Source: Colwellia ponticola
GTDB taxonomy: Bacteria > Pseudomonadota > Gammaproteobacteria > Enterobacterales > Alteromonadaceae
Direction: 5' to 3'
Length of the DNA stretch: 64,000 bases
Assembly: GCF_005885605.1 (NCBI RefSeq)
Contig: NZ_SZVP01000002.1
Span: 1 to 64,000 of the forward strand
The notes under the pieces were generated by a model, which was not told the origin of the DNA, searched no databases, and saw only the letters and a list, made by a program, of their open reading frames with translations. Of this stretch, positions 48,562 through 56,843 are shown one piece after another (the first letter of the stretch is position 1; every line of letters starts with the position of its first letter). Made by a program: the position numbers and the translations under genes.

Positions 48562-48807
48562 GTAACTAATATTAACAAGCACATAACTTAATAGCTTAAA
48601 AAGAGTGCTGATAGAGTTGTTATTGAACAGATTTATCAAAAAAAATTGACATACTACGAAGATGTTAGTAAAACTATATTCTGCAAAATTTTTGTCCCTC
48701 AGGTTATTGACTTAACTTGAGCAATTTTGTTAGCAAAACGTTACAATTTTAAGTTAATCAGTTAATAAATGTTAAAAATATAATGCAGTGTATTTTAATG
48801 TCTCGCC

Positions 48808-48836
48808 TTGACAGCCTTGCTGTCATTTGGGAATAT
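48808..48836 (+). promoter_or_regulatory. Promoter with embedded operator-like palindrome, TonB operon
   Basis: TTGACA, 17 bp, GAATAT. A perfect inverted repeat TGACAGC-CTT-GCTGTCA (48809-48825) overlaps the -35 and spacer, a typical repressor position. It is 127 bp before the first gene of the operon. A second weaker candidate (TTGACA-N17-TAAAAC) is at 48646-48674. Confidence 0.5.
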
Positions 48837-48962
48837 GAATTCGAGTTATATATAAAAAGCTACATTAATATTAAAACATTTAAAAACAAAAACGACAGAC
48901 TTTTATATTTGCGGTAACAAAATTTTTGTTATCAAAATTAAAAATAGCAATGGTTGGGAACT

Positions 48963-49742
48963 ATGTCCAAAGTAAGTAAGAAAAGCCTCATCGCCACGGC
49001 GATAGTTGGCGTACTAGCATTATCTGGTAGCAATATAGCTGCAGCTGATGCATTAACAGAACTTCAAAAAGCTGAAGCTAAAATCTTCAAACAATCAGCT
49101 AAATCACAAGCGAAAATCAATAGTATTTATGAGCAAACACAAGATCTTCTTGCTGAGTACCGTAATACCGTTGATGAAGCAGACGTACTACGTGGTTATA
49201 ACGACCATGTTCAGCGTATGGTTGATGATCAAAAAGCTAATATTGTGTCTTTGCAAAAGCAAATAGATAGCATTGATGAGTTTAAACAAGGTGTTGTACC
49301 ATTAATGTACAAAATGATAGACACTCTTGAAACATTCATTAACTTAGATGTACCAATGAACATTGAACGTCGTAAAGCGCGTGTTGCTAATTTACGTGAT
49401 GTAATGGACGACTCTAATGTTACTACATCAGAACAGTTCCGTTTAGTACTTGAAGCTTATGAAATTGAAGCTGGCTACGGGACGATTTTTGATGCCTACC
49501 AAGGCGAAATTGATTTAGGCGACCGAACATTAACGGCTGATTTTGTTCATATGGGTCGTGTTGCCTTTGTTGCTCAATCACTTGATGCTAAGCATTCTTG
49601 GTTGTGGAACAATGATACACGTGCATGGGAAGAGCTAGGTGAAGAGTATTTAAAACCTATTACCGATGCTATTCGTATGGCGCGTAAACAACTACCAGCA
49701 GACTTAACTAAATTACCAGTATTTGCAGCAGGAGCAAAATAA
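48963..49742 (+). CDS. DUF3450 periplasmic coiled-coil protein of a TonB operon
   Basis: ATG 48963 is preceded by GGGA. A signal peptide ending ...SNIAAADA (about residue 30) precedes a long coiled coil (about 35-110) and a globular DUF3450 C-terminal half (EIEAGYGTIFDAYQGEI). It is the first gene of a six-gene unit with TonB and ExbBD proteins. Its stop and the next start overlap (TAATG). It probably works in the periplasm with TtpC; the exact role is unknown. Confidence 0.88.
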   Translation: MSKVSKKSLIATAIVGVLALSGSNIAAADALTELQKAEAKIFKQSAKSQAKINSIYEQTQDLLAEYRNTVDEADVLRGYNDHVQRMVDDQKANIVSLQKQIDSIDEFKQGVVPLMYKMIDTLETFINLDVPMNIERRKARVANLRDVMDDSNVTTSEQFRLVLEAYEIEAGYGTIFDAYQGEIDLGDRTLTADFVHMGRVAFVAQSLDAKHSWLWNNDTRAWEELGEEYLKPITDAIRMARKQLPADLTKLPVFAAGAK

Positions 49743-51091
49743 TGAAAAAACTTATTAATTTTGTACTGCTAACAGCGTCTTTGACGACAGGTTTTGTAGC
49801 AACTACACAAGCAAACCAATTAGATGATTTACTCAAGCAAGTAAAAGCTGATCGTGTATCTGAAGCTAAACTAGATAAAAAACGTGAAGCAGAGTTCTTA
49901 TCTGACCGTGCTGATAAAACGGCATTGTTAAATACCGCTAAAAAAGAGTTAGCTAATCAAAATGCTCGTAATGACCGTTTAACCAAAGAATATGCGGCTA
50001 ATGAAATTACACTAGCGCAAAAAGAAGTTGAACTAAGCACGGCTACCGGTACTTTAGGTGAAATGTTTGGTGTTTCACGTGCAGCAGCAGCTAATGCTTA
50101 CGGTCAAATTACCTCTTCAATTGTTAGTGCTGAATTTCCTAACCGTGGTGAAACGCTTAACCGTATTGCTAACGCTAAAGAAATCCCAAGCATTGCTGAT
50201 CTTGAAGAATTATGGTTTGCACTACAAACTGAAATGACTGAGTCAGGTAAAGTTTCACAGTTTACTGTTAATGTGACTAACTTAGACGGTACAGCTTCTT
50301 CAGAATTAATCACGCGTATTGGTACTTTTAACCTAGTTTCAGCTAAAGGTTACTTAACCTACAACGATGAAGTTGATCAAGTTCAGCCGCTACCTAAGCA
50401 ACCAGCAGGTTATATCACTAATACTGCCTCAGGTTTCTTTGGACTTAATGCTGGTTACAGCGCGGTTTATATTGATCCTTCACGTGGTGCTATATTATCG
50501 TTAGAAACACGTAAGAAAACGCTTGAGCAGTTCTTCCATGAAGGTAAAGAAGTTGGTTATGCTATTACCGTATTATTTATCATTGGTTGTCTTATTGCCC
50601 TTGAACGTTTAATTGTTCTAGGTGGTATGAGCTCTAAAATTAAAGCGCAAGAGAAAAACCTTGATAAGCCAAATGAAAATAACCCACTGGGTCGTTTACT
50701 GAAGGTTTACTATGATAACCAATCAGTTGATGCTGAAACGTTAGAGCTTAAACTTGATGAAGCCATTTTACGTGAAACGCCAAAAGTTGATCGTGGTGTT
50801 AACTTAATCAAAATGTTTGCTGCTATTGCGCCGCTAATGGGTCTATTAGGTACCGTTATCGGTATGATCATGACTTTCCAAACTATTATGTTATTTGGTA
50901 CTGGCGACCCGAAAATTATGGCGGGTAATATTTCACTTGCCCTTGTTACCACAGCATTAGGTTTAATTTGTGCATTACCACTTATCTTAATCCACTCAAT
51001 TGTTGCGGGTAAGAGTAAGTCGGTATTACAAAAATTAGACGAGCAAAGTGCTGGTTTAATCGCTGCTATTGCAGAGAAGGGGTCTAAATAA
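49742..51091 (+). CDS. TtpC-like MotA/TolQ/ExbB proton-channel protein with periplasmic domain
   Basis: This 449-residue protein has a signal peptide, a periplasmic coiled-coil and beta domain (about residues 25-265), and an ExbB-like channel domain with three helices (about 272-292, 358-380, 396-420; FAAIAPLMGLLGTVIGMIMTF). TtpC is the accessory ExbB-like component required by TonB2 systems in Vibrio. Start and stop overlap both neighbours (TAATG). Confidence 0.9.
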   Translation: MKKLINFVLLTASLTTGFVATTQANQLDDLLKQVKADRVSEAKLDKKREAEFLSDRADKTALLNTAKKELANQNARNDRLTKEYAANEITLAQKEVELSTATGTLGEMFGVSRAAAANAYGQITSSIVSAEFPNRGETLNRIANAKEIPSIADLEELWFALQTEMTESGKVSQFTVNVTNLDGTASSELITRIGTFNLVSAKGYLTYNDEVDQVQPLPKQPAGYITNTASGFFGLNAGYSAVYIDPSRGAILSLETRKKTLEQFFHEGKEVGYAITVLFIIGCLIALERLIVLGGMSSKIKAQEKNLDKPNENNPLGRLLKVYYDNQSVDAETLELKLDEAILRETPKVDRGVNLIKMFAAIAPLMGLLGTVIGMIMTFQTIMLFGTGDPKIMAGNISLALVTTALGLICALPLILIHSIVAGKSKSVLQKLDEQSAGLIAAIAEKGSK

Positions 51092-51615
51092 TGTTATTCC
51101 TGATAGAGCTTTGGGAATCTGTCAGGGGTTTTATTGCGACAGGTGGTAACGTACTTTATGTTGTTGCCTTCGCACTCTTATTGATGTGGATAATGATGAT
51201 AGAGCGTTATTGGTTCTTGACATCTACCTACCCAGCTATGAGAGATGATATCATCGCTCGTTGGGATGCACGCCAAGACACTACGTCTTGGTATGCACAT
51301 CGAATTAGAGAGACTTGGATCTCCGAAGCAGACGAGTTACTTGAAAAGCATATGATAACCATTAGAACCTTAGTGGCAATGTGTCCTCTTATCGGCTTAC
51401 TGGGAACAGTAACAGGTATGATCGGCGTATTTGAAGTTATGGCTCAGCAAGGTACTGGTAATCCGCGTCTAATGGCCGCAGGTATATCGCAAGCAACTAT
51501 TCCGACTATGGCCGGTATGGTAGCAGCATTATCCGGTGTGTTCTTTAGTTCAAGATTAGACGCTAAAGTTAAACTAGCAAAGGCTAAACTGGTTGACAGT
51601 TTACCTCATCACTAG
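51091..51615 (+). CDS. exbB: Biopolymer transport protein ExbB (TonB2 type)
   Basis: This short 174-residue ExbB has three membrane helices (about residues 18-40, 92-115 and 130-152). The conserved channel motif is CPLIGLLGTVTGMIGVFEVM. With ExbD it forms the proton-driven motor that energises TonB. Tandem ExbB-type genes are usual in TtpC-containing clusters. Confidence 0.93.
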   Translation: MLFLIELWESVRGFIATGGNVLYVVAFALLLMWIMMIERYWFLTSTYPAMRDDIIARWDARQDTTSWYAHRIRETWISEADELLEKHMITIRTLVAMCPLIGLLGTVTGMIGVFEVMAQQGTGNPRLMAAGISQATIPTMAGMVAALSGVFFSSRLDAKVKLAKAKLVDSLPHH

Positions 51616-51627
51616 AGAGATATTTTC

Positions 51628-52029
51628 ATGGCACGTAAACGTATTCGTGAAGACGAAGAAGCAGTAATTGATATGACACCGATGCTTGACATCGTTTTTA
51701 TCATGCTGATCTTCTTTATCGTAACCACTTCTTTTGTAAAAGAAGCTGGTATTGAAGTAAATAAACCTAAGGCGGCTAATCAAACTAAGCAAAAAAATGC
51801 CAATATCTTTATTGCAATTAAAGATAACGGTGAAATTTGGTTAGATAAAGGTCGAGTTGATATTGAGCGTGTTGGTGCAAGGATTGAAAAACTACTTGCT
51901 GAGCAACCTACCGATGTTGTCATTATTCAAGCTGACAAAGATGCCAAACACGGCGTTGTTGTTAAAGTGATGGATGCAATTAAAGAGGCTGGTATAGATC
52001 GAATTTCTATCGCGGCTGCGAAGGGGTAA
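51628..52029 (+). CDS. exbD: Biopolymer transport protein ExbD
   Basis: This 133-residue protein has one membrane helix with the essential Asp in TPMLDIVFIMLIFF (about residue 19) and a periplasmic domain. It follows exbB by 12 bp and precedes tonB by 3 bp. Confidence 0.94.
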   Translation: MARKRIREDEEAVIDMTPMLDIVFIMLIFFIVTTSFVKEAGIEVNKPKAANQTKQKNANIFIAIKDNGEIWLDKGRVDIERVGARIEKLLAEQPTDVVIIQADKDAKHGVVVKVMDAIKEAGIDRISIAAAKG

Positions 52030-52032
52030 GAT

Positions 52033-52647
52033 ATGGTTCGCTTTTTAGTATCAATACTACTAGGCGCTGTAGTTACCTTTGGCTTATTTTCTTTTATGGC
52101 TTTTCTTGTTTCTAGCGGTGATAGAAACAAGGAAGACCAACAAGAAAATATTATCGTAGAAGTTAATACTACGCCGCCAAAGTCTGCAGCAGAACAGCGT
52201 CGACGTGTACCGCCGCCGCCGCCGCCGCCGCCAAAAACGCCGCCTAAACAGCAAACACCGGAGCCTGAAGCCAGTAATAATACTGCAGGTTTAAACTTCA
52301 ATATGCCTGGTATTAAAATGGCAGGTGCTTCAACAGGATTAAGTGCACCAGGCGCAGGACTGGGACGTGATGGCGATGCGACACCTATTGTTCGTATAGA
52401 GCCTAAATATCCTATTCAAGCCGCTCGAGATGGTAAGGAAGGCTATGTTATTCTTTCCTTTACTATTAACGAGATTGGTGGTGTTGAAGATGTTGACGTC
52501 ATTGAAGCTGATCCGAGACGTGTGTTTGATAAAGAAGCTAAACGCGCGCTTAGAAAGTGGAAATACAAGCCTAAAGTTGTGGATGGTAAAGCCATGAGAC
52601 AACCCGGTTTAACCGTTCAGCTTGACTTCAAAATGGGAGGAGATTAG
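52033..52647 (+). CDS. tonB: Energy transducer TonB
   Basis: This 204-residue protein has an N-terminal membrane helix (about residues 4-27), a short proline-rich segment (eight consecutive prolines near residue 60, encoded by a CCG microsatellite), and the C-terminal TonB domain (RIEPKYPIQAARDGKEGYVI, AKRALRKWKYKP). It passes energy from ExbBD to receptors such as the one upstream. The following gene starts immediately after its stop. Confidence 0.94.
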   Translation: MVRFLVSILLGAVVTFGLFSFMAFLVSSGDRNKEDQQENIIVEVNTTPPKSAAEQRRRVPPPPPPPPKTPPKQQTPEPEASNNTAGLNFNMPGIKMAGASTGLSAPGAGLGRDGDATPIVRIEPKYPIQAARDGKEGYVILSFTINEIGGVEDVDVIEADPRRVFDKEAKRALRKWKYKPKVVDGKAMRQPGLTVQLDFKMGGD

Positions 52648-53925
52648 ATGTTTAGTAAAGTAATGTTTAAAAAAGTATCAACTTCTCTTGTTGTCGTTGC
52701 TTCACTACTTGTCGCCCAAGCACCTTTTGCTAATTATGCTGAAGCTGCAGGTGCCGATAAAGTAGAAAAGAAAAAGCGTCCTACGCAGTTAATTGGCCCG
52801 CGTGTTGGTAAGAAAGTACAGAAAGCTTTTGAGCTTTATAGTGCTGATGATATCAAAGGTGCGCTTGCTATTTTGCTTGAGATTGACGCTTCAAAAGACT
52901 ATGACAAAGCTTATGTTAATCGTATGGTTGCGGTTATGTATGCTACGTTAGGAGATAATGAACAACTCACTATTGATTATCTTAAAAAAGCGGTAGAGCC
53001 GGATATACTCAATGAAGTTGATCATGGTGAATCTTTAAAGTTGTTGGGTGACATGCAAATGCAAACCAAAGACTTTGAAGGTGCACTAAAAACTTACTAC
53101 GCTTGGATGGATTTTACCGGCGAAAGTGATGGTCAAACTTATATTAAAATTGCGAATGCCTATTACTCATTAAAGCAATTAGATAAAGTCATTGAGCCAG
53201 CTGATAAAGCGATTGCAGCGTTTGGCGATAAACCTAATCAAAACCCTTATATTTTAAAAGTTACGTCATATTATGAACGTAAAAAATATAAAGAAGCGGT
53301 TAAGGTTTTAGAAACGGTTATTCAACTCTTCCCTGAAAATAAACAGTGGTGGACACAATTACCAATGTTTTATTTATTAATTGAAGACTATGATAAAGCC
53401 GTTCAAACGCTAGATTTAGCTTATAAGTTAGGTCACTTGGATAAAGAAGGTCAAATTAAGACATTAGCAAGCTTATACTCTCAAAGTGCAACGCCTTATA
53501 AAGCAGCACTGTTATTAGAGAAATATATTGCTTCAGGTCTGGTTAAGCGTGATGATACAAATATCTCCAGTTTAGCTAATGCTTGGCATTCTGCACAACA
53601 TATTGATAAAGCAGCAAGTTATTATGGTGAATTAGCCAAAATGACTAACAATGCTAAGCATTATAGTAAGCAAGGTATGTTGTTAAAACAAGATGAGCAG
53701 TTTGCAAATGCGATTGTTGCCTTAAATAAAGCTATTGAATTGGGTGTATCTAATGATGGCCGTCTTTATATGAGTATTGCAGAATCATACTTCTATCTTG
53801 AAGAGTACAAACAAGCATACACGGCAATTGAAAAAGCAATGAAAGACCCTAGTGTTCGTAAATCAGCTAAGGGTTGGAAAAACTTCATTGTTGATACAGC
53901 AAGAAGAAAAAACGTTACTATTTAA
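52648..53925 (+). CDS. TPR-repeat periplasmic protein of the TonB operon
   Basis: This 425-residue protein has a signal peptide (cleavage near NYAEAAG, about residue 33) and then multiple TPR-like helix pairs (for example LKLLGDMQMQTKDFEGALKT, LYMSIAESYFYLEEYKQAYT). It is the last gene of the DUF3450-ttpC-exbB-exbD-tonB unit, with its ATG directly after the tonB stop. It probably helps the TonB complex contact other partners; this is inferred from the operon. Confidence 0.88.
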   Translation: MFSKVMFKKVSTSLVVVASLLVAQAPFANYAEAAGADKVEKKKRPTQLIGPRVGKKVQKAFELYSADDIKGALAILLEIDASKDYDKAYVNRMVAVMYATLGDNEQLTIDYLKKAVEPDILNEVDHGESLKLLGDMQMQTKDFEGALKTYYAWMDFTGESDGQTYIKIANAYYSLKQLDKVIEPADKAIAAFGDKPNQNPYILKVTSYYERKKYKEAVKVLETVIQLFPENKQWWTQLPMFYLLIEDYDKAVQTLDLAYKLGHLDKEGQIKTLASLYSQSATPYKAALLLEKYIASGLVKRDDTNISSLANAWHSAQHIDKAASYYGELAKMTNNAKHYSKQGMLLKQDEQFANAIVALNKAIELGVSNDGRLYMSIAESYFYLEEYKQAYTAIEKAMKDPSVRKSAKGWKNFIVDTARRKNVTI

Positions 53926-53966
53926 TCTAGCTATCTTATTTTAAGTTAACTAAGTAACCTAATAAT

Positions 53967-54003
53967 AACCAGCATGTCTGCTAAGGGCATTGCTGGTTTT
54001 TTA
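53967..54003 (+). terminator. Terminator of the TonB operon
   Basis: AACCAGCA and TGCTGGTT form an 8-bp stem with a 16-base loop, followed by T's. Confidence 0.8.
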
Positions 54004-54105
54004 TTGCGTATTATTTATTTCTTTGAAATTTTTATAATCACGTAAAGGTCTATGTTAAAGTGATATTAATAAACTTCAAACAAGCACATATAAAAGGAAT
54101 AAATT

Positions 54106-54531
54106 ATGAATATAATTAAAAAATCATCCGTTGTTATGGTGATGAGTTTACTCGCGTTAAGTTTTTTTATTAGTCACACTGTTAAAGCTGAATCTAATCC
54201 GTTTGCTACTGAAGAGGTAGCGACTATAGTTACCGATCATAAAGGCATGAAATGTGGTGAAGGCAAGTGCGGTGAAGGTAAAATGAAAGACGCCAAAAAA
54301 GCCAAATGTGGTGAAGGCAAGTGCGGCGAAGGTAAAATGAAAGACGCCAAAAAAGCTAAATGTGGTGAAGGCAAGTGCGGCGAAGGTAAAATGAAAGACG
54401 CCAAAAAAGCCAAATGTGGTGAAGGTAAGTGCGGCGAAGGTAAGATGAAAGACGCTAAAAAAGCCAAATGTGGTGAAGGCAAGTGCGGCGAAGGTAAGAT
54501 GAAAGATAAAAGTCAAAAATGTGGTAGTTAA
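54106..54531 (+). CDS. Secreted CGEGK-repeat peptide, HvfA-like RiPP metallophore precursor
   Basis: This 141-residue protein has a Sec signal peptide (hydrophobic core about residues 9-22, cleavage near VKAES). A short linker with SNPFATEE and five repeats of KCGEGKCGEGKMKDAKKA follow, the last one changed to end in KSQKCGS. Eleven cysteines are present and EGKCG occurs five times. EGKCG motifs are modified in HvfA-type precursors by DUF692 MNIO enzymes with a DUF2063 partner, giving copper-binding oxazolone/thioamide groups. No such enzyme genes lie in this window, so family membership rests on signal peptide, motif and layout. GGAAT lies before the ATG. Confidence 0.78.
   Translation: MNIIKKSSVVMVMSLLALSFFISHTVKAESNPFATEEVATIVTDHKGMKCGEGKCGEGKMKDAKKAKCGEGKCGEGKMKDAKKAKCGEGKCGEGKMKDAKKAKCGEGKCGEGKMKDAKKAKCGEGKCGEGKMKDKSQKCGS
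54250..54507 (+). repeat. 54-bp in-frame tandem repeats in the CGEGK-peptide gene
   Basis: Units start at 54250, 54304, 54358, 54412 and 54466, each 18 codons and almost identical, differing only at a few third-codon positions (for example GGT/GGC). The last unit is incomplete. Recombination between copies could change repeat number without a frameshift. Confidence 0.93.
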
Positions 54532-54589
54532 TTAAATAGTCTCCCGATAATGTAGATATAAAAAAGCCAGTAATGGCTCAATAAGATGA

Positions 54590-54622
54590 AAATCCGATGT
54601 TAACTCAATATCGGATTTTTTT
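54590..54622 (+). terminator. Terminator downstream of the CGEGK-peptide gene
   Basis: AAATCCGAT and ATCGGATTT form a 9-bp stem followed by T's. The rest of the gap to the DUF1456 gene shows no coding sequence; a small AGCCA-GTAA-TGGCT hairpin lies just before it. Confidence 0.8.
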
Positions 54623-54859
54623 ATGCCTGCAAATGATGACTTTGATTCACTTGCCGCTTTCGTACTAGGCATTTTGATATAGCTTAGGCACTACTATTGC
54701 CCGTCAGCTCTTAAATTACTGGGTATTAAGCTAATGCTTTTTTTAGACGTTTAATGGTGTGATTTTAGCTATGCTATAAAGTATTTTAATAACATTTATG
54801 TTAGCTACTTGCCTTAGCGTGTATAATGAATGCATTGTACTAATGTATTGGATATTACC

Positions 54860-55540
54860 GTGAATAATAATGATGTTTTGCGCAAATTGCGTTACACCTT
54901 CAATTTTAATGATAAAAAAATGGTCGCTATTTTTGCTTCAGTAGGCGAAGAAGTAACACGTGAGCAAGTTAGTCAGTGGTTGAAAAAAGATAGTGATAGT
55001 GACTTTGTCGCTTTATTAGATATAAAGTTAGCGGCTTTTTTAAATGGCTTTATTAATGAGAGGCGTGGTAAAAAACCCGGTGCCAACCCAGTACCGGAAA
55101 AGCGATTATCCAATAATATTATTTTGACTAAACTTAAAATAGCGTTGAATCTTCAAGCAGAGCAGATTATTGCACTATTAGAAGAAGTCAATTTTAGACT
55201 CAGTAAGCCTGAGTTAAGCGCTTTTTCTCGCCGCATTGATCATCAGCATTATCGTGAATGTAAAGATCAGGTGTTACGTAATTTATTACATGCTATTGAT
55301 AATAAATATCACGTTGAAAGAACCAGTAAAATCGTTAAACCTTTAAAGCCTGATACGGCTACTCGTACTGAACATTCAAAACCCGATCATAATCAAAAAA
55401 ACTACACTAAGAAAAAAGTTGATAAAGCAACGCCAACATCACCATGGGTAGAAGGCGCTAGACCTAACGCAAGTAATGTTTATGTTAACCCTAAAAGCAC
55501 GACTAACCCTAAGCGTCAAAAACTTAAACTGTCGAAGTAA
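54860..55540 (+). CDS. DUF1456 (YehS-like) protein
   Basis: There are two repeats of the DUF1456 motif: NNNDVLRKLRYTFNFNDKKM (near residue 2) and LSNNIILTKLKIALNL (near residue 80), with GFINERRGKKPG between them, as in E. coli YehS. GTG 54860 is the likely start because the domain begins right there; an in-frame ATG is 30 bases upstream. A basic, disordered tail of about 65 residues follows the domain. Function is unknown. Confidence 0.85.
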   Translation: MNNNDVLRKLRYTFNFNDKKMVAIFASVGEEVTREQVSQWLKKDSDSDFVALLDIKLAAFLNGFINERRGKKPGANPVPEKRLSNNIILTKLKIALNLQAEQIIALLEEVNFRLSKPELSAFSRRIDHQHYRECKDQVLRNLLHAIDNKYHVERTSKIVKPLKPDTATRTEHSKPDHNQKNYTKKKVDKATPTSPWVEGARPNASNVYVNPKSTTNPKRQKLKLSK

Positions 55541-55678
55541 TTAGCCTATATACCGTGAGTTATCGATACTCACTTTTAGTTACGTTAGCGCTGTAATAAT
55601 ACTTAATTGTACTCCCCCCCTATATACTCAAATAGTTATAGGGTAAAATCTGCGTCAAATAAGCTCTTATGGTTAAAA

Positions 55679-56089
55679 ATGTATATGAATATATTAGTTG
55701 TTGATGATAATAAAGCGGTTCAAGAAAGATTGGCAGCGCTCATTATTTCACAAGGACACAATGTAGACTTAGCTATTAACGGCTTAGACGCATTAGGAAA
55801 AGCGCAACAAGGAAACTACCAACTATTTGTAATCGATCATTTAATGCCGTTGATGAATGGTGTTCAGCTGACTAAAAACCTTAAGGCTGATGAGTCATCT
55901 TCATTAGTGCCAGTGATTTTTATGACGACACAAGGTAAGCGTACGCTTAAAGACATAGCTGAGTATAGTCTATTTGATAAGGTGATTGATAAACCTATTA
56001 ATGAAGCGGATTTTATTACGCTTTTATCTGAAGTAATCAAGGCTTATCCAGCCAATTCTGCCACTGAAGTACTCGAAGCTAATAAATAA
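55679..56089 (+). CDS. Single-domain response regulator (CheY-like)
   Basis: This receiver domain of about 136 residues has the acidic pair in VVDDN, the phospho-acceptor Asp in FVIDHLMPLMNG, Thr in IFMTTQG and Lys in VIDKPINE. There is no output domain and no kinase nearby, so its partner is unknown. The frame is open from a TTG at 55607, but ATG 55679 or 55685 fits the fold start better. Confidence 0.85.
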   Translation: MYMNILVVDDNKAVQERLAALIISQGHNVDLAINGLDALGKAQQGNYQLFVIDHLMPLMNGVQLTKNLKADESSSLVPVIFMTTQGKRTLKDIAEYSLFDKVIDKPINEADFITLLSEVIKAYPANSATEVLEANK

Positions 56090-56252
56090 TAGTGCGACCA
56101 TTATTCGGCTTTAACAACGCTAAATAATGCCAGCTAATATTATTGTTAAGGTAACTTTAGCGCTATAAAAGTTACCTTAATTGCTTTATGCTTTACTTAT
56201 CTCTTTATTAAAAATAATAGGAAATCACTTGACGATTTTCTGAACCAATACC

Positions 56253-56798
56253 ATGAATAATACACAACAACAGCAACTAATTGATGCCATACATACCGTG
56301 CCAGATTACCCGGTTAAAGGTATTATGTTTCGTGATGTCACCAGCTTATTAGAAAATGCGCAAGCATTTGCTTTAACGATAGAGTTATTGACTCAAACTT
56401 ATCAAAATAAAGGTTTTACCAAAATAGTTGGTACTGAAGCTCGCGGCTTTCTTTTTGGTGCTCCGTTAGCATTAGCGTTAAATATTGGCTTTGTACCGGT
56501 GAGAAAACCAGGCAAGTTACCGCGCGCCACATACGCACAAGCTTATCAGCTAGAGTATGGCGAAGATGTATTAGAAATCCATCAAAATGCGTTAACATCG
56601 GATGATAAAGTACTTATTATTGATGATTTATTAGCCACTGGCGGCACTATTGAAGCCACAACTAAATTAATCCGTCGTTTAGGTGCCCAAGTACAAGATG
56701 CAGGTTTTGTTATCTCCTTACCTGACTTAGGTGGTGAACAACGCTTAACGAAGCTAAATATTACTCCTTATTCATTGATACAATATCAAGGTGAATAA
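56253..56798 (+). CDS. apt: Adenine phosphoribosyltransferase
   Basis: Apt salvages adenine to AMP using PRPP. The 181-residue protein has the PRPP-binding motif [13 protein letters not shown] (about residues 120-132) and the [15 protein letters not shown] segment near residue 60. It lies directly before dnaX, the common apt-dnaX-ybaB-recR order. Confidence 0.96.
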   Translation: MNNTQQQQLIDAIHTVPDYPVKGIMFRDVTSLLENAQAFALTIELLTQTYQNKGFTKIVGTEARGFLFGAPLALALNIGFVPVRKPGKLPRATYAQAYQLEYGEDVLEIHQNALTSDDKVLIIDDLLATGGTIEATTKLIRRLGAQVQDAGFVISLPDLGGEQRLTKLNITPYSLIQYQGE

Positions 56799-56843
56799 AT
56801 AAATGAAAGCGCATAACTTTTCAAAAATTAAAAGTGGTTGGCT

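Noticed and set aside
54157-54516. Open frames antisense to the CGEGK repeats
   Set aside because: They are repetitive mirror frames produced by the 54-bp tandem repeat; the plus-strand frame has a signal peptide and a start with a ribosome site.
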